Numbered from the stretch's first letter, positions 36,821-47,712 are shown. The stretch is DNA of 64,000 bases from Bacteroidales bacterium (GCA_024400395.1 JAKSMW010000003.1:40926-104925), one strand, 5' to 3'. Translations and numbers: made by a program. The notes: generated from the letters alone by a model not told the origin.

Positions 36821-39127
36821 ATGAAAGAAAACAGCATATTTGAAAACTACCTCAACCTGATAATGACATCGTGGGTGATGATCCTCATGATGCGAATCGT
36901 CGAATGCGGCGCAATGCTCATCAATTTCGGAAACGAAAACGGTATGCTGCTGTCGGAACTCGCCGGCTTTGGCATCGATTTTGTGTGTGCAAATCTCGTA
37001 CTGACAGTGCTTTTCCCGATTTATCTCGCACTTTCCAAATGCTCGTGCAAAATGGCCGATACTGTTTGTCTTACGGTCTTTGTGCTTCTTGAAATCGTGC
37101 ATCTGCTCGTCCTGCAATATTTTTTCAATCAGCACAAACCGCTCGGATCGCTGCTTTTTGGCTATTCCCTTGACGAAATAATGCTCACCGTGACGACCGC
37201 CAACGTGTCAGTGACAAAAGTCGTCTTGCTTATGGCAGGATTGATAATCTTATCGTTGACATCTTTTTTTGTAATAAAAAAAATCAATGCGAAAAATAAA
37301 GCCAAAGCCAAGATTGTGACGCTCGCGTCGCTGCCGGTAGCCGTCATCCTGATTGTTTTCGCATCAAGATACTACAACGACTTCACCGTCAACAAATCAT
37401 TGGCGTTTTACAAGGCGGCGGTTGAGTACAAGACGGAGGAAAAAGTCTATTGTCATGAAATTTCAGACGCCGAAATCGAAGAATATCATCAGATGTTTCA
37501 GGAGAAAAAATTCGTTTCAAACGAGTTCCCGTTGCTTCACAAATACGAAACCGCCGACAGTCTCGGCTTCTATTTCAATGAGTTTGAAAGTAAACCAAAC
37601 ATCGTGATTCTTTTCGTCGAAGGCCTCAACGACGATTTCGTGCATGATTATCACGGTGCGAATCTGATGCCTAACCTTCGGAAAATAATGGAGAAGAGCC
37701 TTTATTGGAATCATTGCTTCACGCTCGGAGAACGCTCGTTCGCAGTGGTGCCGTCGGTTCTCGGAAGCCTTCCGTATGGCGAAATCGGCTTCACTTTGCT
37801 CGATCAGCTTCCGCTGCATCTGACCTTGACTTCGGTGCTTGAAGCGAATGGCTATCAGACCGATTTCTTCTACGGACAAGGAAGTTGGTTTCACAAAAAG
37901 AACATTTTCTTCAGAAAAAACAACATCGATTTGATTTTTGACAATGCGAAATATTCCGACAAATATGAAAAGATTGTCGTCGGAAAAGAGAATTATTTCT
38001 GGGGATATAATGATAAATGCCTGTTTGAGCAGTCGCTCGAAGTCATTGATACTCTTGGAGATTCGCCTCGCCTTGACATGTATTTCACCGGCTCGACGCA
38101 TTCGCCGTTTATCATTTCGGAAACCGAAAAATACGACGGACGCTTGGATGAGATTTGTGAAAACCTTGAAAACGGCACCGACAGGAAGTTCTTCAAACAT
38201 TACGGGATTTACGCCAGGACGCTGCTTTTCTTGGACGACGCGCTCGGTGATTTCATCGGAAGCTATTCAAAACGGAACGATTTCCAGAATACGATTTTCG
38301 TGATTACCGGCGACCATCCGATGTGCGAGATCGCTCCCGAAAACTCACTGAAACGTTATCACGTGCCGTTCATCGTCTATTCGCCGAACCTGAAAACCTC
38401 CGCTACGTTCTCAAACATCGTGAGTCATCTTGATTTCTACGAGACGATGATCGCCTTCATGGAGAAATACGGAGTCGAAAAACCTGATTTCAGCGCGTCT
38501 TTTGGCGGAAACATGTTCGCGGAAAGCAACAATATCGCCTTCATGGACGAGCCGAGAAACGTGATCGATTTCTATTCCGACGGCCATTACATCTCCGGCA
38601 AGGACCTGTATGAAGTCGAAAATGATTTCAATATCAGGAAAATCAACGACAAGGATTTGTATGAGACTTTGCGTCATAGGCTTGAAATTGTGAGAAAAAT
38701 TAGCGAATATACTTCTTTGGAAAACAAGATTATGCCAGCGGAAATTTATTGCAAAGCATTGAATGACACTCTATTGCGTAAATTCAAGAGCGATGGTGAC
38801 ATTGTTTTTTCAGGACAGTATCAGAATGTCTTGACGGAAGTTGACGTTACGGCGTTTGACACGTTGGTTCTCGATTTCTCGCTTGATTATCACGGCGTTG
38901 ATGACGTTTGCCAGCTTGTTTATAAGATTACGGACGAAAATGGTGCGAATATTTCGACGGAATATATGGGTCTGGGCAAAGACGGACGGAAATTTGCTTA
39001 TCACAGACGGATTCCATTGTGTGGCAAAGGAGAGAAAACGTTTTTTAATGCTTTCTTTTACAATCCGAAACAGCAGAGATGCACAATCTCGAAGCTCGAT
39101 GGAATATTGTTGGGAAATATCGAATAA
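36821..39127 (+). CDS. Membrane-bound sulfatase/phosphoglycerol-transferase-like protein
   Basis: A 768-residue protein from ATG 36821 (a TTG at 36812 lies in the terminator). About four membrane helices occupy residues 10-180. A periplasmic domain of the alkaline phosphatase superfamily follows: PNIVILFVEGLNDDF for the first metal site, a candidate nucleophile in LGERSFAVVPSVLG, SWFHKKNIFF, and the metal motif VITGDHPM. The overall plan matches LTA-synthase-like transferases (LtaS/EptA/OpgB type), which move phosphoglycerol or phosphoethanolamine onto glycans or lipids. The C-terminal 160 residues form an extra beta-like domain (DTLVLDFSLDYHG). Substrate unknown. It is not linked to a clear partner gene. 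Confidence 0.8.
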   Translation: MKENSIFENYLNLIMTSWVMILMMRIVECGAMLINFGNENGMLLSELAGFGIDFVCANLVLTVLFPIYLALSKCSCKMADTVCLTVFVLLEIVHLLVLQYFFNQHKPLGSLLFGYSLDEIMLTVTTANVSVTKVVLLMAGLIILSLTSFFVIKKINAKNKAKAKIVTLASLPVAVILIVFASRYYNDFTVNKSLAFYKAAVEYKTEEKVYCHEISDAEIEEYHQMFQEKKFVSNEFPLLHKYETADSLGFYFNEFESKPNIVILFVEGLNDDFVHDYHGANLMPNLRKIMEKSLYWNHCFTLGERSFAVVPSVLGSLPYGEIGFTLLDQLPLHLTLTSVLEANGYQTDFFYGQGSWFHKKNIFFRKNNIDLIFDNAKYSDKYEKIVVGKENYFWGYNDKCLFEQSLEVIDTLGDSPRLDMYFTGSTHSPFIISETEKYDGRLDEICENLENGTDRKFFKHYGIYARTLLFLDDALGDFIGSYSKRNDFQNTIFVITGDHPMCEIAPENSLKRYHVPFIVYSPNLKTSATFSNIVSHLDFYETMIAFMEKYGVEKPDFSASFGGNMFAESNNIAFMDEPRNVIDFYSDGHYISGKDLYEVENDFNIRKINDKDLYETLRHRLEIVRKISEYTSLENKIMPAEIYCKALNDTLLRKFKSDGDIVFSGQYQNVLTEVDVTAFDTLVLDFSLDYHGVDDVCQLVYKITDENGANISTEYMGLGKDGRKFAYHRRIPLCGKGEKTFFNAFFYNPKQQRCTISKLDGILLGNIE

Positions 39128-39154
39128 ATCTTTCAAAGATATTGTTTTAAACCG

Positions 39155-39163
39155 TATTTTTGC
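39155..39163 (+). promoter_or_regulatory. -7 promoter element of the rRNA methyltransferase gene
   Basis: TATTTTTGC, 58 bases before the GTG start at 39221. No good -33 box. Confidence 0.5.
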
Positions 39164-39220
39164 AAAAATTTTGAGCTTGCGTGATGCGGCTTGCAATGAT
39201 GAAATTTAAAGGGAAATAAA

Positions 39221-40501
39221 GTGGAAGAAAAATTTAAAATGGTTGCCAAGACCATGGCGGGTCTTGAGGATTTATTGGTTGAAGAACTGACGGCTCTCGG
39301 TGCCGAAAACGTGGAGAAACTGTACAGGGCGGTGTCATTTGAAGGTGACAACGAGATAATGTACAAGGCGAATTATCTCTGCCGCACGGCGTTGCGTATC
39401 TTGAAGCCTGTGGTGAAGTTCGTCGCGCGTGACGAAATTGCGCTTTACAACAATGTGGCGAAGATTGAATGGCACAATTTTTTCAGTCTTGATGAGACTT
39501 TCGCCATCGATGCTGTGGCGAGCGGGCCGTACTTCACGCATTCGCAGTATGTGGCTTTGAAGGTGAAAGACGCTATCGCCGACGAGTTCCGTCAGCATTT
39601 TGGCGCGCGCCCTTCGGTGGATGTTGACAATCCGACCATCAGGATAAACGTATATATTGAAAACGAGAAGGTTACGCTTTCGTTAGACAGCTCCGGCGAC
39701 TCGCTTCACAAACGCGGATACCGTAAGGTCGTTGATAAGGCTCCGATGAACGAGGTTCTGGCCGCCGCTCTCATCAAGTTCACCGGCTGGGATTATGACT
39801 GCAACTTTGTTGACTGCATGTGCGGCTCCGGCACCATCCCGATTGAGGCTGCCATGGCAGCGATGAACATCCCGGCGGGTTACTTCCGCGAAAGCTACGG
39901 CTTCATGTCGTGGCACGACTTCGAGGAAGGCACGTGGGACAAGATGAAAGCCGAGGCCGACGACGCAATCCGTGACTTCGACTTCGAAATCTTCGCCTCC
40001 GACCATTCCGCAAAGGCGGTTGACATCGCACGCCAGAACATCGCCGCGGCGCATCTGAGCCACGACATCAACCTCAGCAAACAGGATATGTTTGAACTCA
40101 TACCGCCAGAAGGCGGCGGCGTAATGCTCATCAACCCGCCTTACGGCGAACGCCTCGAAGAAGACGACATCGTCAAACTCTATAAAGGCATCGGCGACGC
40201 ACTGAAACAGCATTTCAAAGGCTTCTCGGCCTGGATCATCAGCTCTGACAAAGACTCGATGAAACAAATCGGCCTCAAACCGTCAAAGAAAATCGAGCTT
40301 TTCAACGGACCGCTCGAATGCAAACTTGAGAAATTTGAAATCTTCGACGGAAGCTATAAAGATCAAAAAATCGGAGTGTACGAGATTTTCGACCCGGAAA
40401 ACGACGAGGCACGTCAGACACTGCTTTCGATGAAAGACGAGAATGACGCTGACATTCAATGCGAAGCGTATCCGATTGAAGATGCGGAGAGCGAAGAATG
40501 A
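39221..40501 (+). CDS. THUMP-domain class I RNA methyltransferase (RlmL-type)
   Basis: A 426-residue protein starting at GTG 39221, with ATG 39239 as an alternative. The N-terminal 155 residues carry a ferredoxin-like and THUMP domain (AGLEDLLVEELTALG, RPSVDVDNPTIRINVYI). The Rossmann methyltransferase domain has a SAM-binding motif FVDCMCGSGTIPIEAA and the catalytic NPPYGERL motif (motif IV) of N2-guanine methyltransferases. By family it modifies a guanine of 23S rRNA (RlmL N-terminal half / YpsC type). The stop overlaps a 30-codon ORF by ATGA. The acidic C-terminus (IEDAESEE) is not conserved-looking. Confidence 0.93.
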   Translation: MEEKFKMVAKTMAGLEDLLVEELTALGAENVEKLYRAVSFEGDNEIMYKANYLCRTALRILKPVVKFVARDEIALYNNVAKIEWHNFFSLDETFAIDAVASGPYFTHSQYVALKVKDAIADEFRQHFGARPSVDVDNPTIRINVYIENEKVTLSLDSSGDSLHKRGYRKVVDKAPMNEVLAAALIKFTGWDYDCNFVDCMCGSGTIPIEAAMAAMNIPAGYFRESYGFMSWHDFEEGTWDKMKAEADDAIRDFDFEIFASDHSAKAVDIARQNIAAAHLSHDINLSKQDMFELIPPEGGGVMLINPPYGERLEEDDIVKLYKGIGDALKQHFKGFSAWIISSDKDSMKQIGLKPSKKIELFNGPLECKLEKFEIFDGSYKDQKIGVYEIFDPENDEARQTLLSMKDENDADIQCEAYPIEDAESEE

Positions 40502-40590
40502 AACTTTTTGGTTTGTTGTTGATATGGTTACTGATAGCTGGCATCTATGTGTCGGCTATCTTTGTTTTTTGTCCTCCGCCAGCTTCTTGA
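40498..40590 (+). CDS. Possible 30-residue membrane peptide
   Basis: An ORF that starts by ATGA overlap with the methyltransferase gene and encodes MKLFGLLLIWLLIAGIYVSA, then IFVFCPPPAS. It is almost all one hydrophobic helix. Its last 35 bases run antisense over the end of the AlgJ-like gene at 40556. The coupling and the clean helix favour a real peptide; the very short length and overlap speak against. Confidence 0.3.
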   Translation: MKLFGLLLIWLLIAGIYVSAIFVFCPPPAS

Positions 40591-41959
40591 TTCTGCTGTT
40601 GCGTATTGCCGGGACGGAATCACCAAAAATCTCAGGAAAATATTCCTCGTAATTTTCTTTCATCGTGTAGTCGGCGTTGTCGTTCAGCGCTTGTTCCACA
40701 CTGATGCCTTTCTCCTCGGCCTGCTTGATGACGGCATCGTACCATTCCTGATTGGCTTTAATGTTCTGGATGATTTTGTTTTTCTTTTCTTCGAGATAAT
40801 TGTCTTCGTAACATAATGATATCAAGGCGTTTATCACGAATCCGTGTTCGAGACGGTAAAGATTTATCGGACACCAGTAAATCATTATGATGTCAGACTT
40901 GAGCAATTCTTCGAGCAGATTGAGTTCAGAGACGTCTTTATGGCCGGGGTCAAAATAAACCTCTTTGTTGTAATACCAGAACGGTGTCCCGTTGAATATT
41001 TCCGCATGAGGAATTGAGTTGATGAGATTCCAGAAGAACGAATCGCCGACGGTGAGCCAATGCGGTTTTGCGGCGGTTTTATCGTGTATCGTCTTGACAT
41101 TCAGATATTTATATTCGGCATCTTCAATTGGTCTTATCAGATTGAAGAGCTTTTCCATGTCTTTGTCAATTTTCCGGGCCTCACCTGCATACGGTTCGTC
41201 GAACTCGACGTTCTGTATGTTCAAACCGCTTATCGATTCCATGTATTTTATCAGGGTGTCGGTCTCGTAAGCTGCCGAAATCATGCTGTAATGTGAACTT
41301 GATTTGTAGAACAAGGGATAGTCAACGGAGTCTTTAAGTCCTTTGTAAATTGTGTTGAAATCGAGGCAGTTTACGCCTAACTCCTTGAATCTCTTCGTGT
41401 AAAAAGCGTCAGCCCATACGCCTCCGGTGCGTTTGAATTGTTTGTTTTCGGGCAGGAACTCCGAGTAAAGTTCGTTCTTGCTCGGCGCGATTCCGACGAA
41501 AAGCGTGATGCCGTATTCTTTCAGGATTTCCTGAAGATAATAAGTTGCTTTTGCGTCCCTCTCAAAAATGGCAGTCATCTCCTCGCCGCTGTCGGCGTAT
41601 TTGTAAGTCAGCGACTCGAATTGGTCGCACAGATGCTCGTAGAAAAACAGCCAGTTGTTATTGCCAAGGAAAATGCCGTTGTTCTCAATCTTGTTGAAGA
41701 CATCCCAGATATATTGGTTGTAATACGGAATCAGGATCTCACGGAATCCGAAATGTTCTTTAAGATAGTCATCTATTTGATTCTGAAGGACATTGCTCTT
41801 GTAATTTTCAAATGTCGGTACGATTTCCACCGGCTCCGTCTCGCCATTTAGAGGCTTTAGCTCGAATAATTTGAATTGTGTCTGCAAGGCCGGAAGCGCC
41901 AGCACCGCCACAAAAAACACAAAAAGTATGATGTATGTTATGTTTTTATTTTTCATCAT
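40556..41959 (-). CDS. AlgJ/DltD-like SGNH acyltransferase-family protein, third paralogue
   Basis: A 467-residue protein, start at 41959 or 41956 (adjacent ATG codons), overlapping the previous stop. An N-terminal membrane helix (residues 6-27) anchors a periplasmic domain related to AlgJ/AlgX. The family SGNH serine motif is intact (VGDSFFWN, S307), but the paired D-x-H motif reads SSSHYS (S221, H223), with Ser in place of Asp. Shared family segments are HFGFREILIPYYNQYIW and NNNWLFFYEH. It is the last gene of the MBOAT operon. It probably works on the acyl transfer from the MBOAT protein to an exported polymer, though the changed Asp may weaken catalysis. Confidence 0.8.
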   Translation of the reverse strand: MMKNKNITYIILFVFFVAVLALPALQTQFKLFELKPLNGETEPVEIVPTFENYKSNVLQNQIDDYLKEHFGFREILIPYYNQYIWDVFNKIENNGIFLGNNNWLFFYEHLCDQFESLTYKYADSGEEMTAIFERDAKATYYLQEILKEYGITLFVGIAPSKNELYSEFLPENKQFKRTGGVWADAFYTKRFKELGVNCLDFNTIYKGLKDSVDYPLFYKSSSHYSMISAAYETDTLIKYMESISGLNIQNVEFDEPYAGEARKIDKDMEKLFNLIRPIEDAEYKYLNVKTIHDKTAAKPHWLTVGDSFFWNLINSIPHAEIFNGTPFWYYNKEVYFDPGHKDVSELNLLEELLKSDIIMIYWCPINLYRLEHGFVINALISLCYEDNYLEEKKNKIIQNIKANQEWYDAVIKQAEEKGISVEQALNDNADYTMKENYEEYFPEIFGDSVPAIRNSRIKKLAEDKKQR

Positions 41960-43253
41960 TCTGACTTCCAATAATTGATTTCGCTTCAAGTTCAAGCATT
42001 TTCTCCACGGAAATGTTTTCGTTTTTGGCGTTGGCTTCGATGACTTTCATCTTTTCGGTGTCTTTCTCAATTTCGTTCATAAGAAGCGACACTTTCACCT
42101 GCTGCGGGTCTTTTATGCTTTTCAAAGCATCTTCAACAAAACCTCTTGTGCCTGCATACCATTGGTATCCGACGGAATAGACAACAATGAAATCGGCGTT
42201 TAAAATGCTTCTCAACCGATTGATATTGCTGACTTTGTCTTCTTTTTTAGCAAAGCCTTTGTAAGCGCGGTCGTAGTAAAACCAGTTTTCATAATATGAA
42301 ATGAGCTTGGTTTTTGCGGGCATATATTCAAATGCGAAGATGAAAGAGTCGCCGACAAACAGCACCTTGGGTTTTCTGGTTTGGCCGTCGCTTTCAACTG
42401 ATGCGTGTGCGGTGTATTTAGGCGTGTCGTTGGGAACTTTGAAAAGGAGGTTGAGCGTCGCCTCGTCGTCCTGACGCCCTTCGTATTTGGTTTCGGTGAT
42501 GCTGTCGATCTTCATCTTCGGGATGCCGAAGTCGTTGAGGCTGTTCATGAAACGGAAAAGCGAATCGTATGCATATACGGCTGCGAAAGTCCAGTGCGAG
42601 TCCATCGGCATGAAAAGGTTTCGTGATGAGGTGTCGGCAATCTCCTTGTACCATGGAATCAGATTGATGTTCGGGAAGCCGGTCTCCTCAAATCTTTTCG
42701 TGAAATAGTCTGCGGCGTTGAGTGTCGTGCTGTCTTTCTCCATCTCCGGAAGATGTTGTGGATATATGAAAGGCTTGTCGGGAGCGATGAACGACAACAG
42801 CTCAATTCCGTAGTCATTTTTCAATATCGACCTCAACTCATTGAGCATATTGACTTGACCGTCAATGTATTCGGTTAATTCTTCGTTTGTCTTGAAATGA
42901 GAATAAAATTCAAGTCCGTAATAATCTTTCACGCCGGGGAAGTAAAACATCCAATTGTCTTTGCCGGGTGCGAAGAAACTGTTGCATGTTATCTTATAGA
43001 AGCTGTAACGGTATTGGTTGTAGAGACGCGTGCCGAATTCCCTGAAACCGTAGTTGTCACGCAGATAGTCTTCAACCGCCTTCTGAAAGGAATTGTCCTT
43101 GTAACTTGCGAAACTGAATTGCGGGGCTTCGGTTTTTTCCTTGTCGTTTTTCAGCGGTTTCGTTTCAAACGGATGCCAGAACGTCTGCGCCATTATGACG
43201 AATATCATGGCTAACGTCAAGCAGAACAATATTTTATATACATTTTTTTTCAT
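41946..43253 (-). CDS. AlgJ/DltD-like SGNH acyltransferase-family protein, second paralogue
   Basis: A 435-residue protein starting by ATGA overlap with the preceding gene. The membrane helix is at 5-22. This copy keeps both family motifs: MDSHWTF (D218, H220) and FVGDSFIFA (D302, S303), which is the catalytic Ser-His-Asp set-up known for AlgJ/AlgX O-acetyltransferases. NYGFREFGTRLYNQY and KDNWMFYF are the N-terminal family signatures. The C-terminus carries KMKVIEANAKNENISVEKML (then ELEAKSII), a helical motif also present in the next paralogue. It is the best candidate for the active acyltransferase of the operon. Confidence 0.85.
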   Translation of the reverse strand: MKKNVYKILFCLTLAMIFVIMAQTFWHPFETKPLKNDKEKTEAPQFSFASYKDNSFQKAVEDYLRDNYGFREFGTRLYNQYRYSFYKITCNSFFAPGKDNWMFYFPGVKDYYGLEFYSHFKTNEELTEYIDGQVNMLNELRSILKNDYGIELLSFIAPDKPFIYPQHLPEMEKDSTTLNAADYFTKRFEETGFPNINLIPWYKEIADTSSRNLFMPMDSHWTFAAVYAYDSLFRFMNSLNDFGIPKMKIDSITETKYEGRQDDEATLNLLFKVPNDTPKYTAHASVESDGQTRKPKVLFVGDSFIFAFEYMPAKTKLISYYENWFYYDRAYKGFAKKEDKVSNINRLRSILNADFIVVYSVGYQWYAGTRGFVEDALKSIKDPQQVKVSLLMNEIEKDTEKMKVIEANAKNENISVEKMLELEAKSIIGSQNDEK

Positions 43254-44893
43254 TTGGTCTGGTTTTTGTTTTTGATTATCCAGATTGCATCCAATCTCAT
43301 CATCTCTTCAAGTGTCTTGCCGTTTTCTTTCGCCTTGTTTTCTATCATTTTCATTTTTTCTGGCGATTGCTTGAACTCTTCGATGTATTTTTGGATTTCA
43401 AATTGAAACAATATTGAGTCGTTTATTTGTTCGTTTCGCATGAGTGGTCTGCCGTCAACAATGTTTTCGGCTTCGGTTTTCAATATTCTGTTGATGTTCT
43501 TATTTTGCAGTGTTGATTGTTTGTCAAGCAGTTTCATCCATTCGCTGTCGTTTTCTATTTTGTTCATCGCTTTGGCAATGTTGATGCCGCGTTCGTTTCT
43601 TATTGTGGGAACACCTTCTGTATCAAGACCTTTGATAAGCAACGGATAATTACTTAGCAGCCACTCGGCTTCGTCTTTTGTATAGTTGTTAGTTTCCATG
43701 TGACGTCTGACTTCGGCGTCCCAAAGGCTGTCGCTCACACAGAGTTCTATCAGTGCTTTTTCGGCAAAGCCATACGAAATCTTGTACATTTGCGATGGTT
43801 CGTTGAAAAAAACAATGAAGTCGGCGTTCATAATTCTTTGGAGAATGTCAACTTGAGTGATAGGTTGGCTTTTCATTAGTTTCGGGCCGTATTGTTCTGT
43901 CTCGTTGTAAAACCAATATCTCACATCGCTGAAAATCTCTTCGAGTGGAATATATTGGTTGAAGGCTCTGAAATATGAGTTGCCTATGAATATTCCATTG
44001 GTTTTCAAGGAATTGGAATCTGCCACAACAGAAACCTCCCTTTCGTGGTAGTCGTACGGATAAAGTTCGATCGGTCTCATCAGGTTGAGGCCGAATTCGA
44101 GGTCGTGTATCACGTGTTTGGTTTCCTCACTGTTTTCGCGACGTTCCCCGAATTTCACATGCGGCATGTTGATGCCTTTCAGCTGTGCCATGAAGCGGAA
44201 AAGCGAGTCGCCGGCGTAGGCGGCCGGGAAAATCCAGTGCGCCGAAGCCTGTGGGATTATCGGGAAATCTATCGTGTCCTGGATGTTCTGGAACATGGAA
44301 TGCATGTCGAGATACGGGAATCCCGTTTCGGCAAAAGCATCGCGGTAGTAGTCGTATGCGTGTATCGTTGTGGTGTCATAATCCCATTCAGGCAGAAATT
44401 CTGGATATGATGTTGATTTTTCTGGCGATGTAAATATCATAAAATCAATGTCATAGCTTTTTAAGACACCTCTTAACTTGTTCAGGATTTTAACTTGCCT
44501 TTCAAATTTATTTATTGCGGCTTCGTTTGAGTCGCACCAGCGGTACATCTCGTTTCCGTAAAATTCATTGACACTGTAAGTGAAATACAGCCAGTTATCT
44601 TTGCCAATCGTCACCTCGTTGCTGTATGTTTTCCGGTAGAAATCCCAAAGATATTGATTGTAAAACCTTATTAATATTTCGCGAAAGCCGAAATTATATC
44701 TCAAATGGTTTTCCGTGTCATTCTGCCATTTGGCGGTCTTGTAATTGTCAAAATTCAGTTCGGGCTTTTTTGCCTCGTGGGTTTCGCCATTTAGTTTTTT
44801 GAGTTCTATAAAATGCGTTTTTTGCTGCGCAATAACTGTCGCAAATATTGCTAATGTCAAGAAACACAATATATTATAGATGATTTTTTTCAT
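43250..44893 (-). CDS. AlgJ/DltD-like SGNH acyltransferase-family protein, first paralogue
   Basis: A 547-residue protein placed 7 bases after the MBOAT gene. Membrane helix at 4-22, then the family signatures NFGFREILIRFYNQYLW and KDNWLYF. Both active-site motifs are altered: the D-x-H motif reads SAHW (S217, H219) and the GDS motif reads GNSYF (N305, S306). The C-terminal 120 residues repeat the helical motif twice (MKLLDKQSTLQNKNINRI and MKMIENKAKENGKTLEEMM). It may be a non-catalytic or differently specific member of the set. Confidence 0.8.
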   Translation of the reverse strand: MKKIIYNILCFLTLAIFATVIAQQKTHFIELKKLNGETHEAKKPELNFDNYKTAKWQNDTENHLRYNFGFREILIRFYNQYLWDFYRKTYSNEVTIGKDNWLYFTYSVNEFYGNEMYRWCDSNEAAINKFERQVKILNKLRGVLKSYDIDFMIFTSPEKSTSYPEFLPEWDYDTTTIHAYDYYRDAFAETGFPYLDMHSMFQNIQDTIDFPIIPQASAHWIFPAAYAGDSLFRFMAQLKGINMPHVKFGERRENSEETKHVIHDLEFGLNLMRPIELYPYDYHEREVSVVADSNSLKTNGIFIGNSYFRAFNQYIPLEEIFSDVRYWFYNETEQYGPKLMKSQPITQVDILQRIMNADFIVFFNEPSQMYKISYGFAEKALIELCVSDSLWDAEVRRHMETNNYTKDEAEWLLSNYPLLIKGLDTEGVPTIRNERGINIAKAMNKIENDSEWMKLLDKQSTLQNKNINRILKTEAENIVDGRPLMRNEQINDSILFQFEIQKYIEEFKQSPEKMKMIENKAKENGKTLEEMMRLDAIWIIKNKNQTK

Positions 44894-44900
44894 AAAGAAA

Positions 44901-46319
44901 TTAAAATCTGAAATATATGAACGGACTGAAACCGACTGCGTTGATTGCTGCGATGCAGAAAAACATCATGAACATTGCGAAGACCCACGCCACCACTGTG
45001 CCTGAAACTGAATGTTCTTTGTAATAAACGGTGTCTTGCAGTTTCTTCCCGAAAGGGAAGAGTGTGATGAACGAAAACACGAGTGCGACGATGAGCGTCG
45101 TGAAGAATTGCGAGTCGTAAATATTACTAATTGACTGGAAATCAAAGGCGAAAAGTCTTGAGATGAAAGTCCAGCATTGTCCGAGATCTTCGATTCTGAA
45201 GATGGCCCATCCGACCATCGCGATGATGAAAGTGATAAGCACGCTCGGCGCTTTCCCGATTCTGTCATAGAATTTCTTCAGCCCCATGCGCTCCAACACG
45301 AGCCAGAATCCGTGATATGCGCCCCAGATGACGAAGTTCCAGCTTGCGCCGTGCCAGAGGCCGGAAAGCAGGAAAACGACCCAAAGGTTGAAATACATTC
45401 TCGGCTTTGAGACTCGGTTGCCGCCGAGCGGGATGTAAAGGTAATTGCGCATGAATGAGCCTAACGTGATGTGCCATCTGCGCCAGAACTCTGTGATACT
45501 GCGTGAGTTATACGGGTTGTCGAAGTTTTCCGGGAAGTGGAATCCCATGATCTTTCCGAGTCCGATGGCCATGTCGGAATAGCCCGCGAAGTCGAAATAA
45601 AGCTGCATCGTGTATGCCGCAATCGTGATCCAGGCGGTGCCGCTGTCCATCACGGCGAAGTCGGTGGCAAAAAGCTTGTCAACCTGAATGCCAATGACAT
45701 CGGCAATCAATACTTTCTTTGAAAGCCCGATGACGAAACGGAAGAAACCTTGCAGACATTGTTCCGCGCTGTAGCTGCGCTCGCGTATTTCACTTTCGAT
45801 GTCGCAATATCTGACTATCGGACCGGCGATGAGCTGCGGGAACATCATGATATAGACGATGTAGTCGGTGAGTTTCTTCATGGGTTCGTTGCTGCCCCGG
45901 TAAGTGTCGATGACGTAAGTTATCGACTGGAAGGTGAAAAATGAAATTCCAATCGGAAGCAGTATTTTCGCCAAAGTAACGGCATTCCATCCAAACAATG
46001 ATGTCAGCGCATTTATGTTGTCAATCAAGAAGTTGGCGTATTTGTAATAGACCAAAAGGCCGAGACTTACGGTTATGGCAAGTCCGCAATAAAACTTTTT
46101 CAGCGTACCTTTTTCGGTCTTGTGCATCAATTTTACAATATAGAAATTCGCAATTGTCGAGCCGAGCAGGAAAAGTATGAAATCCGGCGCCCCATAACCG
46201 TAAAAAACTATTGAGAATAGGAGGATGATGTAGTTTCTGAACTTCTTCGGACATGCAAAGTAGCATACGAGAAAGATCGGAAGGAAATACAAAAGAAATA
46301 TGTTGCTGCTGAATACCAT
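44901..46319 (-). CDS. MBOAT-family membrane O-acyltransferase (AlgI/DltB-like)
   Basis: A 472-residue polytopic protein with about 10-12 membrane helices. Conserved MBOAT features are FWRRWHITLGSFMRNYLYIP (H283) and GLWHGASWNFVIWGAYHG, with the invariant histidines H323 and H336. AlgI- and DltB-type MBOAT proteins take an acyl group from a cytoplasmic donor and pass it across the membrane to a periplasmic SGNH partner, as AlgI does with AlgJ. It heads an operon with three such partners. It is divergently transcribed from tyrS with a 100-base shared promoter region. Confidence 0.93.
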   Translation of the reverse strand: MVFSSNIFLLYFLPIFLVCYFACPKKFRNYIILLFSIVFYGYGAPDFILFLLGSTIANFYIVKLMHKTEKGTLKKFYCGLAITVSLGLLVYYKYANFLIDNINALTSLFGWNAVTLAKILLPIGISFFTFQSITYVIDTYRGSNEPMKKLTDYIVYIMMFPQLIAGPIVRYCDIESEIRERSYSAEQCLQGFFRFVIGLSKKVLIADVIGIQVDKLFATDFAVMDSGTAWITIAAYTMQLYFDFAGYSDMAIGLGKIMGFHFPENFDNPYNSRSITEFWRRWHITLGSFMRNYLYIPLGGNRVSKPRMYFNLWVVFLLSGLWHGASWNFVIWGAYHGFWLVLERMGLKKFYDRIGKAPSVLITFIIAMVGWAIFRIEDLGQCWTFISRLFAFDFQSISNIYDSQFFTTLIVALVFSFITLFPFGKKLQDTVYYKEHSVSGTVVAWVFAMFMMFFCIAAINAVGFSPFIYFRF

Positions 46320-46344
46320 ATTGATGTTTTTCTTTTTTCAGTCT

Positions 46345-46394
46345 GCAAAATTACGAAAAAATTTCACATATATAGCAATTTTGACTATTTTTGC
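46345..46394. promoter_or_regulatory. Divergent promoters of the MBOAT operon and tyrS
   Basis: On the minus strand TAATTTTGC (46345-46353) faces the MBOAT gene, with TTG at 46376-46378 about 22 bases away. On the plus strand TATTTTTGC (46386-46394) lies 25 bases before the tyrS ATG. The whole gap is 100 bases. Confidence 0.65.
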
Positions 46395-46419
46395 AAATTA
46401 TTAATTCAAATATCATTCG

Positions 46420-47712
<1,293 letters not shown>

